A stretch of 64,000 bases of DNA from Nicotiana tabacum (taxonomy: Eukaryota; Streptophyta; Magnoliopsida; Solanales; Solanaceae): assembly GCF_000715075.1 (NCBI RefSeq), contig NC_134084.1, forward strand, positions 102,404,411-102,468,410, given 5' to 3'. A model generated the notes under the pieces. It did not search any database and was not told the origin of the DNA. It worked only from the letters and a program-made list of their open reading frames with translations. This document shows, one piece after another, positions 1 through 11,921 of the stretch (its first letter is position 1; the number at the start of each line of letters is the position of its first letter). A program made the translations under genes and the position numbers.

Positions 1-3000
1 CCAAAAATCGAATCGCATATAAAACTGGAAAAAGAATTAATTTGACAAACAAATTAATAGTTTCTGAAGAATTTTTATTGTTATATTTAATGCGAATTCT
101 ATTTCTACATATCCTTGACATAAAATGTTGCAATTCGTGCTTGTAAATCCCATATCCTTCTCATATACTTGTTTTTAGTCCAAAGTTATAATTGTTTGGT
201 TAATTTGTTTACAAAGATTGAGTTTGAGATAAATAAACCAATTCTTATTCTCTGCCTATGCGACTATTTGCAAACACTTAACTCTATATTTTTTAAAAAA
301 ATCATTGACATTATTTCATATATTAAAAGAAATGAGTTGATCGCGTTCCTAAAATAACTAAGCCATTAGTTATTAAGAAAGAGAACTAATCTACTAATTG
401 ATTTAATACTATATTAACCAACTAAAACAAAACTGAAATTTAAACTAATAAAATTTAAATGAGTAGCAGACATCCTTATAATTCCAAACTTCATTTACTT
501 GCCATGTTGAAGCTCTTCACAACATGAGTTTAAAAGATATGTACCTGATATTGGAAGCAAAAGAAAATGAAGATGAAAATCAGCAACAGTAATAACAGTG
601 CAACAGCAACAACTGCCCAGCAACAGTAACAAACCGGTAACAGACCGGTGGAGTAGTAATCCCAAAAACAAAAGCTTTAAGCTTTAAATGAAACAACAAC
701 CATTAATACTAATTTCAAACAAAGAAAGAAAGCAGTAGATTTTTTAGCTTTTATTTTTATTTTTGAAAGCTTATATATTTTTTTTTCGGAATTTTTCTCT
801 CTTCTATTCTCTGCCCGTTTTTTCTCTCTATCTGTGTGTGTATTTTTTCTCGTCTGTATGTGTTCTCTCTCTGTATTTCTGTTCTTGTCTTGTGTTCAAG
901 ACTTCATATATATAATCTCATCCCATAAATCTTTTAATCAATTAAATCAATACTTTTTCTCTACCCAACCCATTATCTTTCCACTCATCCCCATTACATT
1001 AAATAAACATATCACACCACCCCATTATATTTTGTTCCCCATGCTTCATTTAAAATAATGCAAGATTCCCCCTTTAAATTAAATCTTGTCCCCCCTTTTA
1101 TATTAAATAATCATATCACAACCCACCCCATTTCATTTTGTCCCTCATGCTTCAAATAAACAATTACAAAATGTACAATTCCTAAACTACCCCCTCCGAC
1201 CTTACTGAAATTACCAAACTACCCCTGAACGTACTACAAATTTACCAAATTACCCATCAGCTATAACACATCATTTAATCAAACATAACCAAAATATAGA
1301 CAATATGATCAATTTCTAACAATGTTCAAACAACAATATGAACACGGATGAACATCATAACAACAATATCACATGAACACGATTTTAACAACATTTCAAT
1401 AACAAAGCACATGAACACAAATTGAACAACAAAGAACAACTAAAATTTGATTGAACAATATTTTAGCAACAAACAATTCTATTTTCGGATTCAACAACAA
1501 CAACAAACAAAGTATGAAGATTTCTAAATTCAATCATATTGAACTTAAAATCAACTCTAACAATATTACAACCAACAGTTCCTATATTAAACTTAAACAA
1601 CAAAATTATGAGACAAATTCAAGAAATAATCATAAATGATAAACAAGAAATCAAACTATACAAATTTCGGATTCAAGAACAATCAAACAAAGTATGAACA
1701 TGAATTGAATCTATTTTGAACAACAAATATGATGGATTTAAACGATTAAACCAACATATTTCTCTAACACAACTAAATTCTTTAGACAAATAACAAGATC
1801 GACGAATAAACAATTATGAACTTAAGCTTGAACTTAACAATATTAACAATTTCTAACAATACATAAACACATGAAACAAATTGAAGAAATAGTTAATTAA
1901 ATTTTAATTTGAATCTAACAAACATCATACTAACAAATATTCACTTAAACAATAATACAAACATGAAATGAATATGAAAACAACTAATTAAACTTCTATT
2001 TTGAAATCTGAAAATTAATTTAACAAACAACATGAACATGAACAAAACCAAAAAATCAAATATCTAACCATAGACATGAACAAAGCAAACATTCGCCGAT
2101 TTTAGATTCGAAAAATATCAAAACAAAATAACGGACGAAATAAAATTTAAAAACTACTAACCGGATTGAAACGACAAACAACGACCAAACAAACAACGAA
2201 TCTTGACGAGCCTCGACCAAAGCTCGAACCAACGATGACTAACACGAGCAGAAAAGACGTGGCAGCTGGGGGGCTTCGAACTGGACGATGAACTTGGCCA
2301 TGGAAGCAGCTGGTCGCGACAGAAGGCGATGGACAGTGATGACGCGACGGAAGGAGCTGGGTTGGGTGGTTGTCGGAACTGTGGTGTTTGGGTGTTACTG
2401 GTTTTGGACGAAGGAGAAGTGATGAACGGAAGCAGCTGGAAGTGAAGAAGAAGGTGGAACGGGAAGCAGCTGGTCGACGTTTGGACGCCATGGACGTGAA
2501 GCAAAAGCAGCAGCTCGGAGACGGCTTCCATGGCAACGCTCAAGCTGAAGAAGACGAAGAAGAACAGCAGCAGCTGAGTCTTCTTTTGGCCTCAAGCTGC
2601 TCGACGGAAGCAGCTAGTTGACGCTCATCCATGGCGGACTGAGCTGGACGACGAGGGCAGCGACGGGGGGGGGGGGGGGGGGGGGGGTCCGGCGGTTCAG
2701 GCGTCCATGGTTGTTTGTTTAGGGTGGTGTTGATGACGGACAACGACGACGAGGGAGGGGACTGTTTGATCGAAGGTCTGGACGACGCCATGGGAGGCAG
2801 CCATGGTTATCTTGAGGAAGAAGAAGAAGATAGGAGGGGTGGGGGCGGATTGGTTTAGTGTTTAGGGTTTCTTGTCTTTTAATTTTTGTTTTGTTTTGTA
2901 AAATGTAAGACAAATGGGTTTGGGTCTTTTGGGTTATGGACTGGGTCGACCCAGTTCGAAATGGACTGGGTCGTAGGGAAGATTGGGCCATTTTTTTGGG

Positions 3001-3478
3001 CCTGTGGCTTGAAATTGAAGAAGAGGCCCAATTCCGACTTTCTTTATATTTTCGCTTTCTTTTCTTCTTTTATTTTTCTAAAACTAAATTATAAAAATAC
3101 TTAAACTATTATTAAGAACTAAATTAAGTTATAAAAGTGCAAATTAACTCCCAATAACAATTAACGCACAATTAAGTATTAATTAAGCATAAAATTGTAT
3201 ATTTGGACATTAAATGCTAAAAATGCAAACGATGCCTATTTTTGTAATTTTTAATTTTTTGTAAAACAAATTCAATTACTAACAATTGTAGAATTAAATT
3301 CTACATGCAAAAATGCGACATATTTTTGTATTTTTTATTAATTTAGCAAATAAACATGCACAGACAAATACAAATAATTATTCAAAATATCACAAAAATT
3401 GCACACCAAAGAAAAATCATTTTATTTTTGAATTTTTTGGGAGTAATTCTCATATTGGGCAAAAATCACGTGCTTACA
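1..3478 (-). repeat. 3' LTR of element A (partial)
   Basis: Position 1 corresponds to 14562 in the other LTR. On the minus strand the LTR starts TGTAAGCACG at 3478, directly after the PPT. It is mostly A+T-rich, with a G+C-rich block at about 2150-2860. A TATA-like run (plus strand catatatataatc, about 904-916) is followed on the minus strand by a GA/CA-rich leader, so it is the likely promoter. The first kilobase of the LTR in plus coordinates (its U5 end) is outside the window. Confidence 0.93.
2665..2687 (+). repeat. Homopolymer G tract in LTR A (23 G)
   Basis: There is an uninterrupted run of 23 G. The other LTR copy has 20 G at 17226-17245. The length difference is typical of slippage after insertion, or of sequencing uncertainty. 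The tract lies in a G+C-rich block with repeated AAGCAGCTGG words. Confidence 0.9.
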
Positions 3479-3491
3479 GCTGCCCCTCTTT
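3479..3491 (-). promoter_or_regulatory. Polypurine tract (PPT) of element A
   Basis: On the minus strand this reads AAAGAGGGGCAGC immediately before the 3' LTR start TGTAAGC. The identical tract precedes the 3' LTR of element B at 39499-39511. It is the expected primer site for plus-strand DNA synthesis. Confidence 0.9.
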
Positions 3492-3614
3492 GCCCGAAGA
3501 CACGAAGGGTTTTCGTGCAAAGATAAAGCGAGTGATTTTTGCCCATCCGAGTACTCCATTGAAGCATTTTTTTATTTGAAAAAGATTTGACCGAACCTTT
3601 GCTTCAAAGGTTTC

Positions 3615-3653
3615 CTACATATCCTGGGCTAAACAGGAATCAGGTCAATGTAG
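3615..3653 (-). ncRNA. Hairpin module A3 (near PPT)
   Basis: On the sense strand: CTACA, 10 nt, TCCTG, 7-nt loop, CAGGA, TA, TGTAG. The outer stem differs from most other copies (CTACG/CGTAG) by a compensated pair. See the finding on the recurring hairpin. Whether it acts as RNA is inference. Confidence 0.6.
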
Positions 3654-3969
3654 TTCGGAAACTTTGGTAGCTGGGACTACCGTTGGACTGCACTGTTACT
3701 GTTGTTGCATGCTATTACTACTGCTTACCGATCTCCTTGTTACACCATGCTTAAAAGAAAACAAGAAGTTAAGCTATACTGCAATTTTTCTTGTTGCCTT
3801 GCTTTCTTGTCTGCTTGCATTTTTTCCGGGGCTTTTCTTCTTTTTGACACATGCACTTGAGTTTGTGCTGTGACCTCTTGTTGCAACCTTCTGCTTCCCG
3901 GTGCCGGGGAATTTTATTGTTTCCTGCTGGGGATTCCTATTGTAACCCTCTATTTTATTGTCCTCTGAC

Positions 3970-4320
3970 TTGATCTTGAAATGTATGCCTCTGTTATCTG
4001 GGCGGGCTCCCAACTTCAATACTTGAAAATTAAAGACTTGAAATGTATGCCTCTGTTATCTGGGCGGGCTCCCAACTTCAATGCTTGAAATGTAAAGACT
4101 GAAATGTATGCCTCTGTTAAAGCGGGCTCCTGACTTCAACAACAACTTCTAAAATAAAATGCCTTTCCTCTCTTCAGGCGGGCTCCTGATTTCAACAACA
4201 ACTTTGAAAATAATCGCCATTACTCTTTTCAGGCGGGCTCCTGATTTCAAAAACAACTTTGAAAATAATCGCCATTACTCTTTTCAGGCGGGCTCCTGAC
4301 TTCAACAACTTTTAAAATAA
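3970..4320 (-). repeat. Short tandem repeat, about 55-bp unit, six copies
   Basis: The words 'gcgggctcc' followed by 'aacttcaa' or 'tgatttcaa' recur at about 4002, 4064, 4122, 4178, 4233 and 4287, with A+T-rich spacers. It lies directly beside the 30-bp array in the 3' region of element A. No counterpart was noticed in B. Confidence 0.75.
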
Positions 4321-4323
4321 AAT

Positions 4324-5588
4324 CCTATTCGAGGGCGGATGAACCCGAAATATCCTATTCGAGGGCGGATGAACCCAACAATATCCTATTCCAGGGCGGA
4401 TGAACCCAAAATATCCTATTCGAGGGCGGATGAACCCAAAATATCCTATTCGAGGGCGGATGAACCCAACAATATCCTATTCGAGGGCGGATGAACCCAA
4501 AATATCCTATTCGAGGGCGGATGAACCCATTATATCCTATTCGAGGGCGGATGAACCCAAAAATATCCTATTCGAGGGCGGATGAACCCAAAATATCCTA
4601 TTCGAGGGCGGATGAACCCATTATATCTTATTCGAGGGCGGATGAACCCATTATATCCTATTCGAGGGCGGATGAACCCAAAAATATCCTATTCGAGGGC
4701 GGATGAACCCAACAATATCCTATTCGAGGGCGGATGAACCCAAAATATCCTATTCGAGGGCGGATGAACCCATTATATCCTATTCGAGGGCGGATGAACC
4801 CAAAATATCCTATTCGAGGGCGGATGAACCCAAAATATCCTATTCGAGGGCGGATGAACCCAAAATATCCTATTCGAGGGCGGATGAACCCAAAATATCC
4901 TATTCGAGGACGGATGAACCCAAAATATCCTATTCGAGGGCGGATGAACCCAACAATATCCTATTCGAGGGCGGATGAACCCAAAATATCCTATTTGAGG
5001 GCGGATGAACCCATTATATCCTATTCGAGGGCGGATGAACCCAAAAATATCCTATTCGAGGGCGGATGAACCCAAAATATCCTATTCGAGGGCGGATGAA
5101 CCCATTATATCCTATTCGAGGGCGGATGAACCCATTATATCCTATTCGAGGGCGGATGAACCCAAAATATCCTATTCGAGGGCGGATGAACCCAACAATA
5201 TCCTATTCGAGGGCGGATGAACCCAAAATATCCTATTCGAGGGCGGATGAACCCATTATATCCTATTCGAGGGCGGATGAACCCAAAATATCCTATTCGA
5301 GGGCGGATGAACCCAAAATATCCTATTCGAGGGCGGATGAACCCAACAATATCCTATTCGAGGGCGGATGAACCCAAAATATCCTATTCGAGGGCGGATG
5401 AACCCAAAATATCCTATTCGAGGGCGGATGAACCCAACAATATCCTATTCGAGGGCGGATGAACCCAAAATATCCTATTCGAGGGCGGATGAACCCATTA
5501 TATCCTATTCAAGGGCGGATGAACCCAAAAATATCCTATTCGAGGGCGGATGAACCCAACAATATCCTATTCGAGGGCGGATGATCCC
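4324..5588 (-). repeat. 30/31-bp minisatellite, 41 units plus a partial one
   Basis: The core 'cctattcgagggcggatgaa' is followed by ccc and one of four tails (aaaatat, aacaatat, attatat, aaaaatat). Counting tails gives 41 full units, of which 12 are 31 bp. The predicted start of unit 42 (5566) matches the sequence exactly. The 30-bp unit has no stop in several frames, which creates spurious open frames. It belongs to the 3' region of element A. See the finding on higher-order order. Confidence 0.97.
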
Positions 5589-5739
5589 ATTTTCAAAATC
5601 TTAGAATTGTCTTACCTCCGACTGTTTTTCTTCGAATCGTGTTGTCTTGCTATCTCTTAAAACTTGAATTGATTTCCTCGTTCTTCCGAGAAAATTTTCG
5701 ACAATGGCAGAAAATCTTCTGCCCCAGTTTTGGTGCTTT

Positions 5740-5965
5740 TCCTTGTTCTCCAAGTGGACGCCTGACTTCTGATATTTCAACTGTTCTTCCTTGTTCTCCA
5801 GGTGGATGCCTAATTGCTGATACTTCAACTGTTCTTCCTTGTTCTCCAGGTGGACGCCTGACTGCTAATACTTCCATTTCTTTTCCTTGTTCTCCAGGTG
5901 GACTCCTGATTTCTTCTTCAATTTTTCATCCTCATTCTCCAGGTGGACGCCTGACTTCTTCTTCA
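5740..5965 (-). repeat. Five diverged copies of the motif amplified in element B
   Basis: On the plus strand the motif 'ttctccaggtggacgcctga' recurs at about 5740, 5795, 5840, 5890 and 5935, with variable spacers. It is the reverse complement of the 41-bp minisatellite unit of element B (37543-38952). A therefore holds a small, diverged set where B holds a large homogenised array. Confidence 0.85.
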
Positions 5966-7643
5966 AATTTTTATCCTCCGCTCTGCTTTGTTCTTTCTTG
6001 TTGGGGATAATACCACTGTGGGAGTCTCCTTTCTTCTCCTCCTTCAAATTCAATTTTTTTTTTTCAGAATTTATTTTCTCTCAACACTGCTGGGGATAAA
6101 AGTGTTATCTTCTTGGGATAACGTTGTTGAGGATAACGCTTCTGGGGAATTTTATCCATTCAAATCGATGCTTCATTCTTCTGGAAGCTGCTGGGGAGGA
6201 TAATGACTTTTTGTTTTTCTGAGCACAAATGTCATCCCTTTGTTCTGTCTGCTGGGGATCAACTTCCTCCATGGAAGCTTATTATGTTGGGGGCAACCCT
6301 GGTTCAAAGACCACTTCCTTGGTGCTATCTTTATTCTTCCCCAAATGGGTACCTGATTTCCAGAAAATTTTCTATCTGAAAAGAAAATTTTCTGCCCCAG
6401 TTTGCATTTTCCCTTATGGTCTTCACTGCCATTCCCTTTACCTGTTTCAAACCAAACAAAATTTGTTAGTTTAAAAACCCGGTGGTTGGTTATGATACTC
6501 CTACTGGGATGGTTTTTCCCTTTCTCCCTTCTCCACTTTATGTTGTCTGACCCTCTTGGAACTTGGTCGAAAATCTGTCGGGGATGCTCCTACATCTCGA
6601 TGATCTGTCGGGGGCCCTCTTGGAATTAGGTCCACAATTTTCTCAACTGTTGTTTTCCTGTTTTTCTCCAACTTCCCTTGGAAATTTGGTCGTATTGGGA
6701 TCTAGGCCCCTTTCATCATTTGGTCTTGCGACCAACTTCTTTTCTCTTTATCGCCTTGTCTTTGGCGTGTCCTATTCGCATTTTGCTTTGCATCATTTTG
6801 GCAACTGGTAGTAAGCTCTGAAAATCCTTTTCAAAAACAAACTGCTGGGAAGGTAAAGTTTTTTAAACCAAGAAATGAAAAAGTGATGATTTCAAAAAAT
6901 AGAAAAAAGAAGAAGTCTTTCTGAACAAATGCTAGGGAAAAGGAAAGAAAAGAACTTATCTGAATGATATAACCGATTCCAACGATCATGTCGTCGCATT
7001 CCGGATTAATCAACCCAGTCTATTTGTATCAATCAACCTTCCAGACGGCCTCATGTTGCTGGGGATAAACAGGCACTCAACTCTTTGCCAAATGCGGATC
7101 CTTCCCGCCAATCTTGTCTTGTCGCCTCATAGTGCCCTTCGAGGGGTTTTCACTAATAAGACTCTCTCATTTCTCTCAACTCCCGTCGCCTTATGGTGCC
7201 TCTGAAGGTTTTCACCGATAAGACTTTCTTATTTTATTTTATTTTTCAGCTGAGGATTGGAGTGCTGCCGATATAACTCTCTCTGTTGGGGATTCTTTCG
7301 GCTATCAATTCATTTTCAGCTTATGATCTTCTTCTTTGCTGGGGATCAGAGTGTTATTCCCGACTTCCATTTGAATTGACTTAGCATTTCTCAGATACTG
7401 ATCGGGAGGTCTTTTTTGGACATTAATAGGGGTTTTTGTGTATGGCTGAAAGTAGAAGGGGGTATCCAAAGTTCAAAAATAATTTTTAGGGGTAAAATAG
7501 TACAACTCTTGGAATCAAACTTTCTTGAAAAAATTACAAGCGCCAACTTCTGCCCCAGTTTTTTCTTGCTCGGGGATTTTTATTTTGTCATACTATGTTA
7601 CCTTATGGACACTATGTTACACTATGACCGAGCCGTGAGGCGC

Positions 7644-7680
7644 CTACGTATCCTTCTTTGAGGAATCAGGTCCAACGTAG
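7644..7680 (-). ncRNA. Hairpin module A2 (after integrase remnant)
   Basis: On the sense strand: CTACG, 11 nt, TCCT, 6-nt loop, AGGA, TA, CGTAG. It is the counterpart of the module at 36369-36405 in B, and lies some 270 nt downstream of the integrase remnant end. Confidence 0.6.
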
Positions 7681-7914
7681 TTCCCATTCCTTTGTTTTTT
7701 TTTCTTGACTTTTCTTTTGTTCTTATTATCATTACTTTTTTCGTTTTCATTACTGATTCCAAAAGAGGGGTATGAAAGAGTAAATAAGGCTCAAAAGGGG
7801 AAGCAAAGGTCAAAGTGTTTGGATAGAAGAAAGAATTGCCTCCGTCATTTCATTCTCTGATAAATGCTAAGTACAAACAAACAACAATTACAATTACCAG
7901 AAATCATAATATCT

Positions 7915-8576
7915 CTTAACTGCGTCAGAATTGATAGCCATGTCGACGCATTTCCCTTCGATATCTGTGGATCATAAAGCGTCATCGGGCTTGCTCTGTT
8001 TAGATTGCGATGATCAACACATACCTCGGATTTTCCGTTTTTTTTTTCTGGCACCACATTAGCCCACCAATCAGGATATCGAGCGGCCCGAATAACCTTA
8101 GTATTCAGCTGTTTGGTCACTTCTTCCTTAATCTTCCCACTCACGTTGGTTTTGATCTTCCTGAATTTTGCTGGACGGGGGGTAATGCCGGGTCAGTGGG
8201 CAATTTTTGAACCACTAGATTGGTGCTTAAGCCCGGCATGTCGTCGTATGACCATGCAAAATGTTTTGAATTCAGTAAGTGCTTTGATTAGTTCTTCCCT
8301 GATGTTTGGTTCCATGTGGATGCTTATCTTAGCTTCCCTGATGTCATCCGCATCCCCTAGATTGACGGCTTCCGTGTCATTTGAGTTGGGCTCTTTTTTT
8401 TTTCAAATTGGCTCAACTCTCTCTTAATTTTTCTGAAGGCTTCATCCTTATCGTATTCCGACTTATCATCACAATCTTGTACTATAAGTTCGAAATCAGA
8501 TTGATTGATTTCTTTTTTTAGACTAGGTTGAAGATCCGTCGTGCATGCCATGTCATTAGAACCAGTAGAAAGAGAA
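7915..8576 (-). pseudogene. Remnant of RT start joined to integrase end (element A)
   Basis: Read right to left, this matches the start of the pol exon of B (about 32709-33330), up to the segment with 'CVDHRNLNRASP'. It then jumps at about 7960-7972 to sequence matching the last codons of integrase in B (about 36125-36180). Everything between, including the RT catalytic box, both RNase H domains and the integrase core, is deleted. Small indels also break the frame, for example in an A run near 8396. It cannot encode an enzyme. Confidence 0.85.
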
Positions 8577-8755
8577 CTGTTCAGAAGAGAAAAATAAGAA
8601 GAAAAATTAAAACAAAATAAGGAATGAGGAAAAAAAACTTTCACTTTATTAAAATACGGGATAGCAAGGTTTCACACTTTGGCGAGCACAAGAAAGATTT
8701 GGATTACAACCCTGGAATAATCCAGACAACAAAAAAGAAAATCAGAGCCCACTAC
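8577..8755 (-). other. Candidate intron between protease and RT (element A copy)
   Basis: On the minus strand the donor context TCTTG/GTAGT and a pyrimidine-rich acceptor ending GAACAG border a 179-nt noncoding stretch. It sits exactly where B has its candidate intron (32526-32708), with the same donor context. Ogre elements are known to carry a spliced intron between the protease and RT parts. Splicing here is inferred. Confidence 0.6.
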
Positions 8756-8880
8756 CAAGACTCCCTTCGTATAGGAAGAGGAGTAGCCATTCAATTGTTG
8801 ATTTTTGCTTTCAACCCCACAAACTGTACATCTGCCTCATTGGACCCTTTTCCCAACACCATAACTGGCTTGTTATCCAC
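8756..8880 (-). pseudogene. Remnant of the protease / G-patch tail (element A)
   Basis: The segment corresponds to the last about 40 codons before the intron in B (around 32435-32525), including the 'ATPLPIRRESW' end. Most of the protease and G-patch-like region that precedes it in B is absent, so a deletion joins gag to this tail near 8850-8880. A TGA replaces a TGG tryptophan codon within the remnant. Confidence 0.7.
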
Positions 8881-8919
8881 CTTTTCCAACTATACCACCA
8901 TTTTCCCACTGGTTAACAT

Positions 8920-10781
8920 TTATTTTGAACCGACACGGATCATCATCACTGTTTGTGAGGGTTTCTTTAGCTTCCCTCCTTCGTGCATTAGCTCAATCAT
9001 GTGGGTTTCAAGGTGTGCCGGCAACGGGTTCTGATTGATGTTGGGTGCCTCTGGTGTCTGAACCTCAATCTTGTTGGTGTCAATAAGATTTTGTACTGCA
9101 TGTTTCAACTTCCAACATTTCTCGGTATCATGACCGAGAGCCCCCGAACAATACTCACAGCTTACCGAGTGGTCCATATTTTTGGGAAAGGGATTTGGCA
9201 ATCTGGGCTCAACAGGACTCAACAAGCCTAACTACCTTAATTTGTGGAACACGGCAGTATAGGTTTCCCCCAACTCAGTGAATGTTCTTTGTATTTTTTC
9301 ATTTCTGAAAGCCTGATTTCCCCGTAAACCTGCCCCTGGAGGGTTCTTGTAGGCTCTTGGTGGTGAATAGGTGTTTTGCAGTGGTGTATGTGTGTTCCGG
9401 GGAGCCGGTGCACGCCATTGCAAGCGAACCGGAGGCTGAGTATATGTTTGGGCTTGGTTAATGGAAGAATGGGGCTCTGAAGGGTGATAGTAGTGTTGGG
9501 ATGAATTGTGGTGGTAAGTTGATTGGCGAGGTCGTTGTTGATTATAGTAAGGCGGTGAACCTCTGGGTCCCGACCAAATTCCTGAATCAACTACCGCTGC
9601 TTCCTCTCTCTTCTTTCTTCCGATTTCTCCTACCCTGCCTTGAATAGCTTGAGTAGCTGCCTTAATTGCTGAATAGCTCATAATTTTATTTGTCTTGAGG
9701 CCTTCTTCCACCATACCTCCCATCTTCACTACCTCGTTGAATGATTTCCCTACCGCTGAAACCAAATGGGCATAGTAAGTTGGTTCCAAGGCTTGGAGGA
9801 AGTAGTCTACCATTTCACTCTCCTTAATAGGAGGATCCACTCTTGCTGCCTGTTCTCTCCACCGGAAGCCATACTCTCTGAAAATTTCATTGTGTTTCTT
9901 CTCAAATTTTGTCAAAGATAGTCGATCTGGGATGATTTCCAGATTGTATTGGAAATGGTGTGCGAATGCCTATGCTAGGTCATCCCAGGTGTACCATCTC
10001 CCATGGTCCTGGCGTGTATACCACTCCAAAGCTGATCCGCTTAAACTTTGACTGAAGTAAGCCATCAATAATTCGTCCTTTCCCCCAGCTCCTCGCATCT
10101 TGCTGCAGAAACCCCTTAAGTGGGTTACTGGGTCGCCGTGCCCATTGTATAGGTCAAATTTAGGAATCTTGAAACCAACTGGTAATTGTACATTTGGGAA
10201 CAAGCACAAATCCTTGTAAGCTACACTGACTTGCCCACCTAATCCCCGCATGTCTCGAAATGATTGTTCTAGACTTTTGACCTTCCTGAACATTTCTTCT
10301 TGTTCAGCATTTTTGGCTGGCTTGTCAATTTCGGTTGGGATATCAAAACGAGGAGCAGTTGAATGGATTTCGGAGGCTTTGAGGGTGGGCTCCGGGGGTA
10401 ATATTGGTTGTCCTGGGCCTGGAACGTAGGCTCACTAGGAGATTTGTGGAATGTAGGCGGGGGAGGTGCTACGAAAACAGGAGTCACAGGTGGAGGAAAG
10501 TATGAAACTAGTTTTGGAGGTGGAAACTGCGGTGTTTGAGAGGTGGTTCCTCGGTAGTGTTGGTAAATGGGGAAATTTGGGGATAATTCAGTGGTAATAT
10601 TATCCTGAGTTTGGGTCATTGATGGAGCAGGGTTAGTTTGGTAAGATAGGGGTAACTGCCCTGTAGACCAAGCCTGGTACATTTCAGCCATTTGCTGTTT
10701 GAGTTTAAACATCTCTTCTTTCATTTTTCCGACATCCATCTCCTCTATCTCAATACCTGTGTCAACATCTGGGATAGACAT
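8920..10781 (-). pseudogene. gag of element A, broken
   Basis: The start codon at 10779-10781 opens a protein closely similar to Gag of B: acidic start with 'EEMDVGKMKEEM', a proline-rich stretch, the retrotransposon gag domain with 'SALEWYTRQDHGRWYTWDD', and a zinc knuckle 'CEYCSGALGHDTEKCW' near 9170. That knuckle has C-x2-C-x5-H-x4-C spacing, one residue longer in the middle than the usual CX2CX4HX4C. Breaks are a frameshift near 10400, TAG at 9970-9972 and TAG at 9232-9234. At both TAG sites B keeps CAG. Gag packages element RNA into particles. This copy is defective, although nearly full length. ORF1, which precedes gag in B, is missing upstream. Confidence 0.88.
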
Positions 10782-11076
10782 ACTTTCGGGTATTCGTCCT
10801 TTTGATCTCGTGTGATAATGATAATATGCCAGTATACTCTTTAGAGAAACTAACTGCTTGAATTCTGGAAATGAACAAACTTGTTAGTTTTGAGAATTTA
10901 ACACATATATAATTACACGTTGAGATGCAATGCTCCTAGACAAATATCCCCTTTCTATTATGCATTTGCTCGACTGCTTGTGTCGTCCCAGTTTTCTTGA
11001 AAATTTTATTCACTTATATTTTATTTTATTTTATTATATATATTTTATTGTGGTGGTCGAATCTTATAGAGATTGC

Positions 11077-11115
11077 CTACGTATCATGCCCCCGCATGAA
11101 TCAGACCTTGCGTAG
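11077..11115 (-). ncRNA. Hairpin module A1 (upstream of gag)
   Basis: On the sense strand: CTACG, 11 nt, TCATGC, 4-nt loop, GCATGA, TA, CGTAG. It is the counterpart of the module at 28728-28766 in B, and has one extra inner pair. Confidence 0.6.
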
Positions 11116-11882
11116 TTCGGACCAGTAAAAGATAAGCAATACTAATCATTTTTTTTTCAATTTTCATATTGGGTTTCAAAGGTTTAAAAATGACCTGCAA
11201 ACTTGAAAATCAAACGACCCACATATTATAATCAAAAGTTTTTACTCCAAAACAAACGGCCAACTTCCTTTCTCCATTTGACAAATGCAACCAAACGGTT
11301 ATTTTTGCAAATGCGGCCTCTTCCAAATTTTGAGGCCGGAGAGGATTATTATATGACACTTTACACACTTGTCCGTTATTTTACGAAAATAGCCTTTCGA
11401 CAACTGAAAGATACTCTAAGGCTATTTTGGCAAGAACGGTTTAAGACGCTACCGAAGCTGGCTCGACTTATTTTGACTAAAAAAAACAAACGGTATTCAC
11501 CTGAACGTTGACTCTTTTTTTTTCAAATTGCAATAAAAACCAGGTGTTTCAAACACGGCCCTTCAGCGCCTCGGGGACGAAGATTTTCAAGGCTGTGTGG
11601 GTCAACTAATCATGACCCAAAAGGTGGCTGTTTATGCAAAGTCAGCCTTCCGGCGTCCTTTTCGGGAACATTCGGCTATGTCTTGATAAAAGAGCGCCAC
11701 CCGACTTCTTTATGACGAAATTAAAATTTGACATATATTTTTTGGCTATTTTTTAGTAAATGGGGAGGTTGGACACCGCCCGACGTATTTATGACAAAAA
11801 TTAAAATTTTTACACGTTTTTATTTATTTATTGGTTTTTGGCTATTTTAGCAATAAAGGGGGTTGGACCCGATGAGGGTTGC

Positions 11883-11921
11883 CTACGTATCTCACATCCG
11901 GTGAGAATCAAACCCGCGTAG
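11883..11921 (-). ncRNA. Hairpin module A0 (extra copy in leader of A)
   Basis: On the sense strand: CTACG, 10 nt, TCTCAC, 5-nt loop, GTGAGA, TA, CGTAG. The inner stem is fully different in sequence from the other copies yet pairs perfectly over 6 bp. No positional counterpart was seen in B. Confidence 0.6.

Larger units (their letters stand above)
3492..7950 (-). other. Long 3' untranslated region of element A
   Basis: About 4.5 kb lie between the integrase remnant and the PPT. Blocks match the 3' region of B (around 36190-37540 and 38950-39498), for example the segments with 'cttatggtgcc' and the two hairpin modules. It holds three tandem-repeat families (3970-4320, 4324-5588, 5740-5965). 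I found no supported coding sequence. Confidence 0.8.

Noticed and set aside
2147..2791. Open frames of 80-130 codons on both strands in LTR A
   Set aside because: They overlap each other in all frames in a G+C-rich repetitive block, including a G homopolymer. No domain is visible. The same frames recur in the second LTR.
4400..5553. Series of overlapping open frames with MNPKYPIRGR-type repeats
   Set aside because: They arise because the 30-bp minisatellite unit lacks stops and shifts frame at each 31-bp unit. There is no non-repeat coding sequence or start context.
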